A DNA stretch of 64,000 bases, from the NCBI GenBank assembly GCA_017562135.1, contig QEYB01001217.1, forward strand, positions 779,261-843,260. Reading direction: 5' to 3'. Below are positions 1 through 12,307 of the stretch, piece by piece (within the stretch, counting starts at the first letter, position 1; every line of letters starts with the position of its first letter). Origin of the DNA: Dipylidium caninum (Eukaryota; Platyhelminthes; Cestoda; Cyclophyllidea; Dipylidiidae). A program made the translations under genes and the position numbers. The notes beneath the pieces are model-generated. The model saw only the letters and a list, made by a program, of their open reading frames with translations, was not told the origin of the DNA and ran no database searches.

Positions 1-3000
1 AACCAGTAAATTTCGGAGTTTCTTGCATCACTTCTACGGAGAATGTTTCTGCACAAGACACTGTAGAATAAGTAGAGTAATTCGAAGAGGTATAATTTCC
101 GCTACCTTCTACAAAGACGACTTGAAATGCTAAAGTATAGAAGCGTTGAGAGACTGGCCAAAGAAAAGATTCATAGCCTTCGATTAGCTTACTGACAATG
201 ACATCAAGTGGTCAATGGTCTACTATTTTCCTTCTTTCAAAACAGTAATTACTGTATTTCTTTAGCATCTCACCATGCGACTCTCTCTGAGGTCTTGAGA
301 TTCTTCATCTTAACTGTTGGAGACGGCAGTTTGGCACACTTCCAATTGTCATATAACTCTTCCGATGTGTTTACGGTTGAAGTGAAGCCCCGGCACCGCT
401 TTGTTGTCGATTAGCCCATCGCATAAACAATGTTGTTTATTTGTGTGTGTGTGTGTTCTGTGCCTTGGCGCCTTTTCGTACTTCAGGTGGGCGGCTTCCC
501 AACCCTTCCGTAATGTGTCTAGGTAGCCAAAATCCCTCTGCTTCATCAACGCTATTTAACCTAGTCCAATCCACCATGCTGTTCAGCATGATGGTGCACT
601 GTTGCCTCGTGGTGTCTATCTAGAACCCTTGTGGCTCATTTCCTACAACTTCTCCCCACTTTAAGGCCAAAACTTACCATATACTCTGTGAAGACGGGTG
701 TCTCCGCATTCTTGATACGATAGTCGGCGAGTAATGTAATTTGCCTTCTCGCTCTCATGGCCTAAGAGCTATCCTCTGCCGATGTGAAACCGATGAAACC
801 TTTTTTCTTTCACAACTTTAACGTGCGTTTCCAAAGGCCTTCGCGGCGCCCTTAGCGGTTGTAGTTTTACCCCTAATCATATAGTTGCTTGAGGACACGA
901 AAGGACATGATGGTGCGACGTTTTAAATATGTTAATTGCGTAGTTTCATATGGGAGTGCTGAAATACGGGACCATCCTCTGTGTCCATGTCGTTTTTTTA
1001 ATTATTCATTCACTAAATGAATGATATCCTTAGGAATTTTCGCGTCATTATTAATTCATTTCATAACCTCTAATTCACTGTCTAATTTTTGTCTTAATTC
1101 ACTTAAATTGCCATGCAAAAAATCGTATGAATGCTTAGGCCACTTTACACGCACCACTCGGTAAAAGTAAACATAATTTCGGTCTCTTCCTAGAAATCTT
1201 AGCGAAACTGAGTTTTTTCCTGAGGTAAGCTGAGCATTGTAGATGTCGATAAGGCAAATCTTTTTTTTTTGACTTCTGAGATCGTGTAAATTTATTGTTT
1301 ATTTCGTTAAAATGAATGGTACATTTAATTACGAAATACATTTCCCAGACATCCGTCTTAATTGAGTAACTCCATGTTTATTGGTTCATTTTTTGGTCTG
1401 AAACCGTAAGTATTTAGTAGTCCTTAGAACACTACTATCTTTGACCATTCTACAAACCTAATGGTCCACTAAGACCGCTGGCGGCAGTCCGGAGAGCAGC
1501 GCCAAACCGCCTTCCCTTTGTAACTGGCTGCTCTTTGACCATGATGGTCAGCTAGGCACTGTTCGTTATTAATTTAGCTCTTCTAGATCTAGCGCTTTTT
1601 AAAGTAACGACCTTTTGGTCAGTTGCTATCCTTTTCGCAAGAGACTCTATGTAATGCGCAGCTTTTGATCGTTCCGATCTTAATGTATTCTACTGCACTT
1701 ATTGTAACATTGTGGTGTATGAATTAATAATTTTTTTCGGGAAATTTGTGAGAAGCACACCACAAACCATCCCAATTGTATCAGGTGATGTGAAGGGCAA
1801 ATGTCGGCTGTCAATAAAGTAAAATGCCATTTGGTACTCCAAATTCGACTGCTATGCTATTACCATACTGCGTAGCTAAGACTAGAATTTCTCGTCAGGC
1901 AGATTCCTAGCACTTTCCGGCCAGAGTGAAAGGCGTCTTTGCCAGCACTGTGTCCATTTGTTCACGGTAAGACACATCTTATCGCGATCCAGCTCATCGA
2001 GTACGGCTTGAAGACTCCACAGCCCAGGTCTTCGCTGATGCAGGTTTCTTTCCCACCACTAAACTTTTCTTAACGTTTGCGGCCGATACGAAGATCATTT
2101 GATTTTGTGCGCTGCTTGTGAGGAAGACTCGTGCATCACACACGCTTGACACCATCATGATTGACGGCGACTGGAGTGGGATTACGCTTTATCTGTAACA
2201 TTCAGAGTGCTTCCTGTTTCACTTATGCGAAGCGCGTCCATTATTTATTTTGTTTCCTCCAGTTCTTGCGGTCTACTTCCTTCTCCGTGCAATTTCGCAT
2301 CCTTGTTTTCGGCAGGAGTTTTTCGTCTGTCCGTCACATAAATATCCGGCTTCCGAGTGCGTCGAGTGCCATTGGCACTAGTAAAATGTCTGGGTTTCAG
2401 ACCCGGATTGTTGACTTTAACGCTCAAATAAACAAAAGGCGATTCTGCGCAGTTGTAGTAAATGCAAATGTATCATTGTATAATTTATGCTTAGAAAAGT
2501 AAAAACTCCTCGTTCGTGGACGTGGTACACTGTTTATTCAGACCGGTATTTAACTAAATGTACTTCGACTCGTTCCACACTTTTATGGACACTCCTTGAG
2601 TGCAATTTATGATGCGTTGACGACTCTGCTACCTCTTCAGACAAATTACAGGCTTCAGGCGGAAGGTTAATTACTGTGCAACCAAGATAGTAACGTTGTC
2701 CCGTTACAAAGATCATCATTTCCCTATTTTAGCCTGTTTTGATTCCTAAATTGGCCATCCAAATTTAAATTCATTAAATAATTTCATGGCGTGTGGGGCT
2801 GTGAAAGGGGTCATCTGATGTTTGGTAAGTGTAACGTTTAACACTGCTGCCTTTGCACCGAGCTATTAAAAGATGCGGCTGTTTTAGTTAATAAAATAAG
2901 GACATATCTGATGGGTCCGTGCCAGCCTGTACAAAATGCCTACAATTTCACTATGCAGTCTCTTTTTCTTTTGGAGAACTATTCCTCTGTTGGGTCCTAA

Positions 3001-3659
3001 TGAACTACATTGAAAAGCTAAAGCTGCTACCATCAAAGCTTTTACTTGACGCCTATTACGTCTTTTCCTCTAAGCATTGTACTCGCAAAGGCAAATAGTT
3101 TCGGATACTTGCACATAAACTGGACATGAAAACGTGGTTGAAACGATGTGAGCTGTTTTTTGTTTGGCCTTCACGTCGTTACTGGGTCGACAACTCAGTG
3201 ATTGCGGAATTTGTGACAGATGAATTTTACACTTTCTCCCCGTTGTGTTAAAGTGTTCAAAGTACCTAACCTCAATGTTTTATTAATGTTTTGAACTTTT
3301 ACCCTTCATTTAGTAAAAAATTATATTTTTTAGTTGTATAGTTTTGTTTTTATCCCAATTTCAAGTGGTAGAACAGGACGTGCACTTCAGACCTATTTTG
3401 TATTATTTCCGAAAAGGCAAGAATGCATTTCAAACACGCAAGAAGTCATGTGCCGTAGATGGGAATGAAACCTTGAAAGAAAGGCAGTAGCGTCAAAATT
3501 GCTTTGTCACATTTCGTTCTGGTGATTTTAACTGGCCGTCTGTCCAGTTGAAGTCGCTAAGACCCACATCACTCGAGGCCCATGTCGATTCCTACCCTCG
3601 GAGGCACAACACGTGATATTCCACAAATTTATGGCATACATGCATTGAAGAAATGAGAT
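1..3659. other. No gene recognised (upstream of or within GALT intron)
   Basis: I see no exon in this stretch that matches a known protein. Open frames are short and of no recognised composition. If the GALT exon at 4777 belongs to an intact gene, its N-terminal exons lie here or off the window, but I could not find the HPHCQ-type active-site exon that should directly precede it. A short GT microsatellite lies at about 439-458. Confidence 0.5.
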
Positions 3660-4290
3660 CCAAAAATCTTAGCAATGTTAAGAAACTCGATCTACGGATG
3701 CTTCGCCATCTTAAGGAAATTCATTTGGCACAATGCATTAGCATTTGCAATCCGCATCTGAAACGTAACGAGATAGATTCCTTCTTGAAAAGAGTAATTA
3801 CTGGCGAGAAAGAGTGGGTAATTTAGGACAGCGTTAGTCGGCAGAGGTCATGAGTGATGCAAGATGAACCAGCCCGGACGACATCGAAAGCAGAGCTTCA
3901 CCAAACAGGATCATGCTGTGAGTCCGATGGGATTATAAGGGGATTCCGCTATTTGAATTTTTATCAAACAACCGAACGGTCATTTCAAATGTGTACGTTC
4001 AACGACTCGACAAAGCGAAAGACGCAATTCAAGCAAAGCTGCCAGAAGTGGCAAATCGTGAGGGTGTTGTTGCCCCCCAGGATAATGCAAAGCTCCCCAC
4101 ACCTTGCCAAAGCTTCCTGAATCTGGGTTGGAATGCGTTAACACCTCCGCTATGGAGCCCTGTAGCGATTCATTCAGTTTTTTGACAGCATAGGTGAGAA
4201 CTTTTATACACGCGGGGCTATGACACTGCCTGAACGATGGTAAAAGGTCATCTTATTTTAAAGCAACAATTTTAAGTCCCCATTCTTATT
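3660..4290 (+). mobile_element. Degenerate mariner transposase fossil
   Basis: Fragments of a mariner-family (DD34D) transposase can be read in shifting frames: a piece ending FLKRVITGEKEWV (ancestrally ITGDEKWV, with the first catalytic Asp), then DEPARTTSKAELHQ, then QRLDKAKDAIQ, NREGVV and QDNAK (the second catalytic Asp region), then LGWNAL, and finally TRGAMTLPER from the C-terminus. Several frameshifts and stops, and loss of the segment around the [15 protein letters not shown] block, show it is dead. It lies upstream of the GALT last exon, presumably in an intron. Terminal inverted repeats were not identified, so the ends are approximate. Confidence 0.85.
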
Positions 4291-4776
4291 TAAAATCTAC
4301 AATTACTTAGTTGTCAACTGAATATTAACTTGCCATGTCGAAATGGTCATCACTACGAACACGGGAGTTTCATTGCACTAAATTGATGCGAAATAAAGTG
4401 CAGCCTAATGACAAATGTCCTTTTGAAAGGGGACCTTTAAGTATGACTTTGCATGGATTGCAGTAATTAATCAACCCTGTCTGCTCCCGTGGCTCGTCTC
4501 GAGCATTGGACGCGCACTTGTTTTCTTCTAAGGCTGTTAGAAGAATCACAGGAGTGATTTTAGCGCAGCTAGTAGCCTCTATTTTTGCTGCTAACAGAGC
4601 GAATCTCAACTGAATAAATGATGACTGTTAGAACTGTCAAACGTGATGGGGTTAATTTCTGTCGTTTCTTCAATGCGCTCCTCTCTAGTAACCGGACGCT
4701 AATGTGGTGTCGAAATTGACGTTCCGTCTCCTTCTCATGGTTTATTGGTGCGTCGAGGTCTCTTCTTATTCTATAG
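4291..4776. other. Presumed GALT intron, 3' part
   Basis: No coding sequence is recognised. The stretch ends in a pyrimidine-rich acceptor (cttcttattctatag at 4762-4776) that opens the GALT exon. Confidence 0.5.
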
Positions 4777-5322
4777 GTCTGGACAAGCGACTTTGTGCCC
4801 ACCCGAGCACTGCGCAGTGACTTCGGTCAGAGTGAATACTTCTCTCGTAACGGGAGCCCCCTTCTCCTGGACTACGTTCAACGCGAGCTGTTGGCCCATG
4901 AACGCATTGTCGTGTCCAATGATGACTGGGTGGTTCTTGTGCCATGGTGGGCGGCGTGGCCCTTTGAGTCCCTTCTGCTTCCGCGCCGACGTCAAGTGGG
5001 TCGACTAGACGAGTTAACAGACGAGGAGAAATCAAAACTAGCCAATGCTATGTCACGCATTCTAATCGCCTATGACAACCTCTTTGCCACTAGCTTTCCA
5101 TACTCCTTCGGTTGGCATCAGACGCCATTGCAAGCACCCGAGAAGTCTGTTTACTGGCAACTGCATGGAATTTACCTCCCTCCGCTCTTGCGCTCTGCCA
5201 CAGTGAAGAAGCACATGGTGGGATACGAACTCCTGGCTGAGATGCAACGTGACCTGACGCCGGAGAGAGCGGCTGCATTACTGCGTGATGCAGCTGCCCG
5301 AGAGCATTACTCGAAGAAGTAG
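4777..5322 (+). CDS. GALT: Galactose-1-phosphate uridylyltransferase, C-terminal exon
   Basis: GALT is the Leloir-pathway enzyme that exchanges UMP between UDP-glucose and galactose-1-phosphate in the cytosol. The exon encodes the C-terminal domain from VWTSDFVP to the stop TAG at 5320-5322, 181 residues. Family landmarks in order are WVVLVPWWAAWPFESLLLPR, the metal/substrate segment FPYSFGWHQTP, WQLHGIYLPPLLRSATVKK, MVGYELLAEMQRDLTPE, and the terminal region before YSKK. The active-site HPHCQ motif would lie in the preceding exon; in human GALT the same position is an intron (Q|VWAS), which supports the acceptor AG at 4775-4776 and phase 0. The exon is intact, without frameshift. The upstream exons were not found, so the gene is partial here. 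AATAAA follows at 5404. Confidence 0.93.
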   Translation, partial: VWTSDFVPTRALRSDFGQSEYFSRNGSPLLLDYVQRELLAHERIVVSNDDWVVLVPWWAAWPFESLLLPRRRQVGRLDELTDEEKSKLANAMSRILIAYDNLFATSFPYSFGWHQTPLQAPEKSVYWQLHGIYLPPLLRSATVKKHMVGYELLAEMQRDLTPERAAALLRDAAAREHYSKK

Positions 5323-5403
5323 GAGCAGTAGGACTAACAGTGTCTCATCTAGATCTCTAAACTTTAGCCACTTAGTTCTTGATAATTGCTTTCTTGCAAA
5401 TTG

Positions 5404-5409
5404 AATAAA
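5404..5409 (+). terminator. Polyadenylation signal of GALT
   Basis: A canonical AATAAA lies 81 nt after the GALT stop codon, followed by T-rich sequence. The spacing is ordinary for a short 3' UTR. Confidence 0.6.
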
Positions 5410-8400
5410 TATTTCTTAGTCTAGTGCAAGATTTGATTTGTTTAATGAAGGTTTGATGTGTGGGTCACCGCATCGCGCGCTTCGGAATAGACTAAAATCT
5501 TGATTTTTTGCCGCAGATTGCGCCGGAGAAGGCTGGAAGTGGGTCTCCTCTATTCTAACTACCCTTTGCAGTCATTAACTTAACCCGACTTCTCGCATTG
5601 AGGTCTAAGTTCTTAAATTTGTTGATACTCTCATCTATCAGAAATGCAGGTAGAATCAGAATGACCTATGTCTGGCAGTAATTTTAGCCAGATTTAGTGC
5701 TTCTTTTCCTGCACTGTCTCATAAATCATAATCATTATGACATTTTGCACCTACATGCTCTCTTCCAAATGATTACTACCATTCAATTTGTGCACTCAAC
5801 ACAAATGGATGTGGACTTTCGTGTGATGACTTGTAGTATTTTTTTCTCACTTCATATTTGTACTAATGCAATTCTAAAATTATCCTCTTGCACTTTTTCA
5901 GATGAAGAGTTGTCTTTCATAAATGTGTATCCCACCTGTGCATTATTTGGTCTTATTAGCAGCCACTGATTAACTGAAAAATATGATGCAAATTCCGCTC
6001 TCGAGGCTTTCAAACTTACCTCAGACAGTAGATGCTAACTTGACTGAAGCGTGTAGGCTGGAGACGGTGCCGTTTACCGTGAATATCGTGACCGCACTCC
6101 AGTGAGCGTCAACAAAAGAGGTTTTCGTTCAACTGCATAGGCTAATAAGTTATTTTCGCCTGCCATTTAAATTATCGGTCTCCGTTTGAAGCGAAAATCT
6201 GGATCGCAGGTGCGTTGAACCCTTCACATCTGACTGCCGCTTTGATACTGTTTAAAAGTTTCATTTACGATTACTAAATATTTTCTCCTTGGGATATAAA
6301 TCTACTCAACCATCCATTAAGTCTCTTCTACCGACTGTGGTGGAGGTTATTAGCGAAAAGAATATTACTAAAACTGCATTTGGACCTCACTTGCCTTCCG
6401 CTGAACTCTATCAGTTTTAGAGATATCCTTTTGACAAGAACACCACGCAAAATTTAATAACATTATTTTAAGAACCGGAGAATTTATCATCGTGGAACGA
6501 TTATGAGGTTCTCAATTTCATTAATACTAAATAGAATTTAATGACAAGAGTGAAAGTGACAATATCTTCCCACTTGGAGGGGTTCAAAACGCTCACCAGT
6601 CAACTCTCCCAGTCCTTGTAATTCACAAAGAAGGTCGATGGAATATGAATGGAATTAGCATTTTAATTACGCCATGTGGCGATAAAGTGCACCAAACTAC
6701 CCTCATTAACAAGTATGGCGACATATTTTCCAAGCAAGAAAAATTGCGGTTTCTAAGTCAGTATACCAAAAAGAGAGTGGCCTTGCATAGCTAAGTAGAC
6801 GAGAAGCTGACGCGCAGAAAGTGGCTGACACCGTGTGTTACGGTGGTTGCCCTTCCAATTGAAAAAGTTCTTATGATTGCGTGGGTAAGTGTCAGCCACG
6901 CATGTTCTCTCTCCCAAACTCTGCACTGGTACTCCAATGCAATAAGAAAGAAAGGAGAAGTATTGTTCGCTACTGTAAAGCGACGCCGTTCTTGTCTGCG
7001 TCCCACCTTAAATACTTAAACCACCTCAACTTCCGGTTTGAAATACCGGAAGGAAACCTGGAGTCACTTAAAAATCGCCCATCAAATCTACATCTTCGTC
7101 CTACCACAAAATATAGGTTTGCTTTGTTTCCGGCGCCGGGACTGCGTTGTTTGTTGCGATTTTGTCTTTCTCGTTGCGTCATTGACTAATCCTCAGGCTT
7201 AAAGTGGTCCATCAGACGGAGATTTCTTTGCATCAGCCGGGTATTTCCCAATCGTTAGGTGGCCACGCCCCCATCAACTATCCCAGTACCTCATTGGTGT
7301 TCTGAGTCGTCCGCGCTGCGACTCATGTCAAAAATAACCCGAAGTTTTGGCCCAATCGAGGAAGTGCTCTAAGTCTTTCGTCAAATCCCCCACTTTTAGT
7401 TAGAGCGAGAAAAATGTACATGCGAAAGCCTAGTGTTTACTTGGCTCTGGGTAGGGCGACCGGGGCCCCCTTTCATCTTTTTAGTAGGTTCTCATGTGGC
7501 TGTTTTTAAAGCGCCTTTTCACAGAAGGTCCAACAATCTAACAACAGGGAAGTGTTACACTCTGATGGAATGCATTTGGAACGTGACCTAAGTTCAAGTT
7601 CAATTTTGTTTTTCAAGTCCTTGTATTATCAGCTCCCTTTCCACCATCTCTTTCCTAGAATCGGTTGTTCTCTTACCGAAATCCCTTTTAACTCGATTGT
7701 TTTCACTGACAATAAGTTATTTGTCTCTCATGCCAAATAACTAGTATGTCACAATTTTAGGAACATTTTTTAGACTACCGCTCTTTTAAGCAAATGCCAC
7801 TTGGCGTTGTCGTCGCCTCACACTCTTGCAGAATAGCCTTCCTGAATCCTCCTAACGCCTCCTCAAACATTCATTTTGGGACTGACAATCACCAAAAATA
7901 GTGTTTATCCATACTAAGCAGATGAGAGGAAAAAAAGACTACTTTGGTCACATTTTGCACGGCAATTCGGCGATCCGAGAAAAAAATTTGTCGGAACTAC
8001 AGTACGTGTATGTCTCACCTATCGGGTGCGTTGACAAACGACTTGGAGGAGGTCATTACCTGAGGAAAAAGATTAATGTTGACCCTATTTGTTTGCTACA
8101 ATAAAATGGGCGATAAAACGATATGCCTTGGGATTTTGCCCAAAAATTGCACCATAGGCGTCTCCTTGGAGGAAAATGGTAGACCGGTAGACAGTTCTCA
8201 TATTTAAATTATTTCCCCTATCAAGAATAATTTAAGGAGGTCGTAGATAAGGTAAACCTCATATTGCCTTCCAAGGATTCAACTTCCAATCCTTGGTTCT
8301 GACTCAAAATCCTGTACCCAGTCTCTAGAAGGGAGTGGCTAGAGGCATTAATTGACGGTTTTGGCGCCGTGTTGAAGACACACTGGAAAGCTGTTTACTA

Positions 8401-11400
8401 CCAGTGGCACGAGGGCGTCGCGGCCACAGACGCGGCTCCAATGACCCCCCGGCTCGGAGTGTAAGTACGCGGCTGTGGAAACCGGAAACTCCGGCACCAG
8501 CTCAGGCGAGTATCCGGCTCCTGCGGCGTAAACATATCAGCTTTAGACTTGGACAGAAGTGAATTAATTTTTGGGTAGTAAGTCAAAGTAAAGTAGACAA
8601 CATCCTAGAAGTCATTAATGACTACCTCGTCAAATAATAGGAGTAATAAATTAGCCTGAAAGTAGTGACCTAACACCAGTTAGCCGGGCAATCAACGAAA
8701 GTGCCTAGATTTCTCCCTGTTAACGTAATTACCGCATCGTGTCGGAGAGAAGGAAACTGTTTTCCCGAAGTTCAGGTAACCAGGAAAACATCACAACCTT
8801 CCTAATCGTATGCTTGTAGTGGAAGTCAGGGTAACCTCCCGAGTTTTCTCTCCATTTTATCATTAATTTCCCGAACTTCGTGGTACAGAATTTAAATTAA
8901 TAATTGCTTAGAGTCTTGTTGTGAATTAACCTTTGAACGAAGTGTCCACAGTTCAGGTATTCATACCTTGTCATGTTAGGGAAAGTTTACAAGTTCATTC
9001 AATAGCATGAGGGGTTTTGTTTATTTCGGTCAGAGAATAGGAGATTCAGCGATCATCCACTTCAGTCTATCACACTGGAGTGGCATAATTTTGTCAATTG
9101 AAATGGTGTAGATTTTTACATTGAAATATAAAAGTCAGTCAGGCGAATGTGGAGGCGACAGTCACCCTGTTAATTGCGTCGAAGTGGAGGTAACGACTAG
9201 CGACAAACGCATTTTATTAGGCTGAGACAAAAAGTACTTTGTTAGAAATGCGGCAAAAGGTAGGTGGCTCGAAGACACAAATGCTCCGTAGAGGATGGTG
9301 GCAGATGTGTAAAAACAAGGAGAAATGTTATTGAATGACACTTGCCAACCTCGCTTTACCTTGAACTTTTACCAACAGCGCTGAAATCTCACGCAAAAGT
9401 CGACGTTAAAGCCACTCTCATCAATCAACCGTGGGTTTGTACTGTTCGGCTTCCCTCGGACCCTGGAATGTGATGCAATTACCGACTGATAATCTGCCTA
9501 TTAAACGGCCCAACTAACTGTATGTCCTCATTCCGATAATTATACCCCGCTAAATAAACCTTTCCCTTACGAATATGTTTCTTCTTCTACTACTTCTTCG
9601 CCTCCCACGCAAGAGATGTCTTTTACGAGTCCTCTCTAGCGCGTATAATCGTTTGTTAACTACTTTCGTTGCCTCCCCACTTGATGCTACTCACCCATCT
9701 AAGAGACGAGTCCTCGGGACTGCCGGATCACACTTCTTCTTCCCTTTTCCCGTTTTCGGAACGTCGACGAGAAATTTAGAGCGCATGTTCGACTTAATGA
9801 ACATTCTCTTGTTTATACTCTTAAATCTTTTTTCTCCGGAGCCATTTTTAAGAAGAGCAGGCGTTACTTGATTGAATTCCTCCGAGGACATCATTTTTTT
9901 CCTCAGTATAGCCGAAATATAAGTAAGCAAATGTCAGTTTACGATATTAAATTTTTTAAACAGTGTAATTCTACGAACTGGAAATATTGCTGAAATTCCT
10001 GTCTCTCCATATACCACGTATCGTGGCTGGTAAGGAAGACGAGCCCTGCTGAGTGTACATCTTCAAGGACATTAACACCAGGAGGAAAAGGATCTCCAGA
10101 TCCCAGCAACTTATAATCACCAGACTAATTCATCATAAATGCACTGTGGCCACTTTACACCGCAACTTTTCCAGGGCTCATGTAGTCGGTGGCTCTTCAA
10201 GGCTACAATCGTTTTCAACAACGCAACCCATCACGAAAATGTCACAAGTAATTAAAGTAATAACGAAAGATTTGACCCAAACTCAGAAGAGAGACGAGGG
10301 CAGTGAGATGACTTCATTCGGTATCGAGGGCCCCTTTACAATGGTTGCTTTAGCTCGTAGAGGAAAATTTCGGTTCAAGCATAACCCCACAAATCAGCTG
10401 AATATTTGCAATCCTACATTTTTGAGTACCACTTGAGCCATAGTGGTGGAGCTAAAATGACTTTGTCGAGTATTCGAGGAAAAAAAGATGCGACGTTGCC
10501 CTAGAGAACCCAATTACAAAGGCCGCACCTTGATACCTTGACTAGTATCCTCAACTTACAAAACAGAAATATTCCGGTAACTAAAAAGACAACCCAACAA
10601 CTTACTGAACCGACTTGCTGTTTAAACCTATCGAAAGATGAGTCCAGTGAGGAGCAAACTTACGCGGTCAACCGTGGATCGGCGATTATCCTGCGATAAG
10701 CTTCGACAGTCGGCCCCGTTTACGTGTAAAACAGTTCGCTCAAGTTCCTGGTTTACTTACGTTACCTCAGCTAGTCCCTGCCTTCTCCCCAAACTAACCG
10801 GTAATTATTTGAAACAACGCCCATACCCGCGAAAAGCACCATGTCTCACATTGCTTGAAGCAATCTGGGTAGTTGCTCAAGAACTTTATCATTTGATGCT
10901 AACTACCAACCTATTTCTACACTTTGCTACTTAGGCTGAGTACGAATAAAATCATCAGGGCGTTTGGCATCATCAGTACCGTTCACAGCAGTAATAATAA
11001 CAACGCAAAAATTTAACTAGCAAAAAGTATGCAAGCATGACATTCTGATGTAATTCCAGCCTCAGAAGACGCAATGTATCCAAAGTAGAGAGCGTGCCAA
11101 TCACTGCGATTTTCTTGGCACGTTTATACAAAAAATGCAGAGTAGCCTTTGGGCAATTGCTCAATGGCTACTTTCAAATCTCTGAAGGTTGAAAATTTAA
11201 CTAGTAAAAGGCTCCCACAGTTAAATCACCAACACCACACACTTTTAGCCGGGTAGAAACAACTTCGCACGGCCCGAAGTGAGGGACACATAAAAACTGG
11301 TCACGCTCATATTACCGATCACACATTCATGTGTCTAAATATAACTCAATAGGAACACTAATAAATTTCGTATTAAACTGACCAACCACAGACAAGCCAA

Positions 11401-11801
11401 AGCCGAATCACATGGAAAACATTCACCTTATCAATATGTATATAATAGAAACAAGCAAGTTAAGGAGAGGTCATGTGCGAGTTTTCCCTAAAGAAAACGA
11501 AGGGAGGACGACAGAGCCTGTACAAGATGTCCACGCGGGAATAATGAGAGAATAATCACATTGCCGGCAAGAGAACACTTCATGTGTTCCCACACTCCAC
11601 AGGGGATGAAGATGAGGCCAATGAATGTGTTAAAATGTGCATAGTACGCGTGTATGGAGAGGGAAGCGGTAAATTCTAAAAACAACTAAAATACCACAAA
11701 GAAAATAAATGCAGAGGGAAATGGTGGGCCAGTCATGTGTAGAATTCTCCAGAGAATGAGGAATAAGTGGAGAAAAAGGAGAGCAAGAAGACGGCATGAT
11801 G
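5410..11801. other. Intergenic, nothing recognised
   Basis: About 6.4 kb with many short open frames on both strands (longest about 127 codons, near 10053-10436) but no recognisable domain, no convincing splice-linked exon series and no readable transposase. I treat it as intergenic DNA; lineage-specific genes or non-coding RNAs cannot be excluded. Confidence 0.5.
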
Positions 11802-12307
11802 CTAAAACCTAGCATTGGGATCCTTGTAAGCTGCCGGCCCTGCTCCACCACCCTGCGCGGCCTGTTGTGTGTAGTCGACTCGCGAGGTGTTGAAAGCCTC
11901 CTCTACATACTGTCGACGGTAGTTAGAGACTTGTTGAGCGTCACCACCACCTTGCTGCAAGATAGACATTTGTTGTTGATTGCTGTTGTTATTGCAACCG
12001 CTGTCAGCAGCCGCTGCCGTTGTTTGATGATGGCCACCGGCAGCGCTGCTTGATGACGGCAAAGCTGCGGGCTTCTGTTTCATCAGAGTCCAGTCATAGA
12101 CAGAATCCCAGGCGAAGTCGTAAGTTTTAAAAAGTTTACGGAACATCCTTCGCAGGAAAAGATAGTTCGGGGATGCCTCAAACAGAAGCTCACGGGCGTA
12201 CTTGATGTAAGTTTCGAATTCAACTGCATAACCTCGGCACAATTGCTCCGGAGTTGTGGCCAATTTTTTCTCGTAAATTCTTTCGTATTTTGTTTCTTTG
12301 TCGCAGC
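11802..12307 (-). CDS. CSNK1A1: CK1 alpha-like exon 4 (C-terminal)
   Basis: The acceptor is ctactag|GCTGCG. The first 18 nt read AATKKQ (the family sequence) in the frame delivered by exon 3, but KYERIYEKK and everything after it are in another frame, to the stop at 11802-11804. The tail contains NNNSNQQQ and an Ala/Gly/Gln-rich segment. Confidence 0.85.

Noticed and set aside
439..458. GT dinucleotide run
   Set aside because: An ordinary short microsatellite without further context.
5697..11164. Many 60-127 codon open frames between GALT and CK1
   Set aside because: No recognisable domain, no splice-linked neighbours, composition like random AT-rich sequence.
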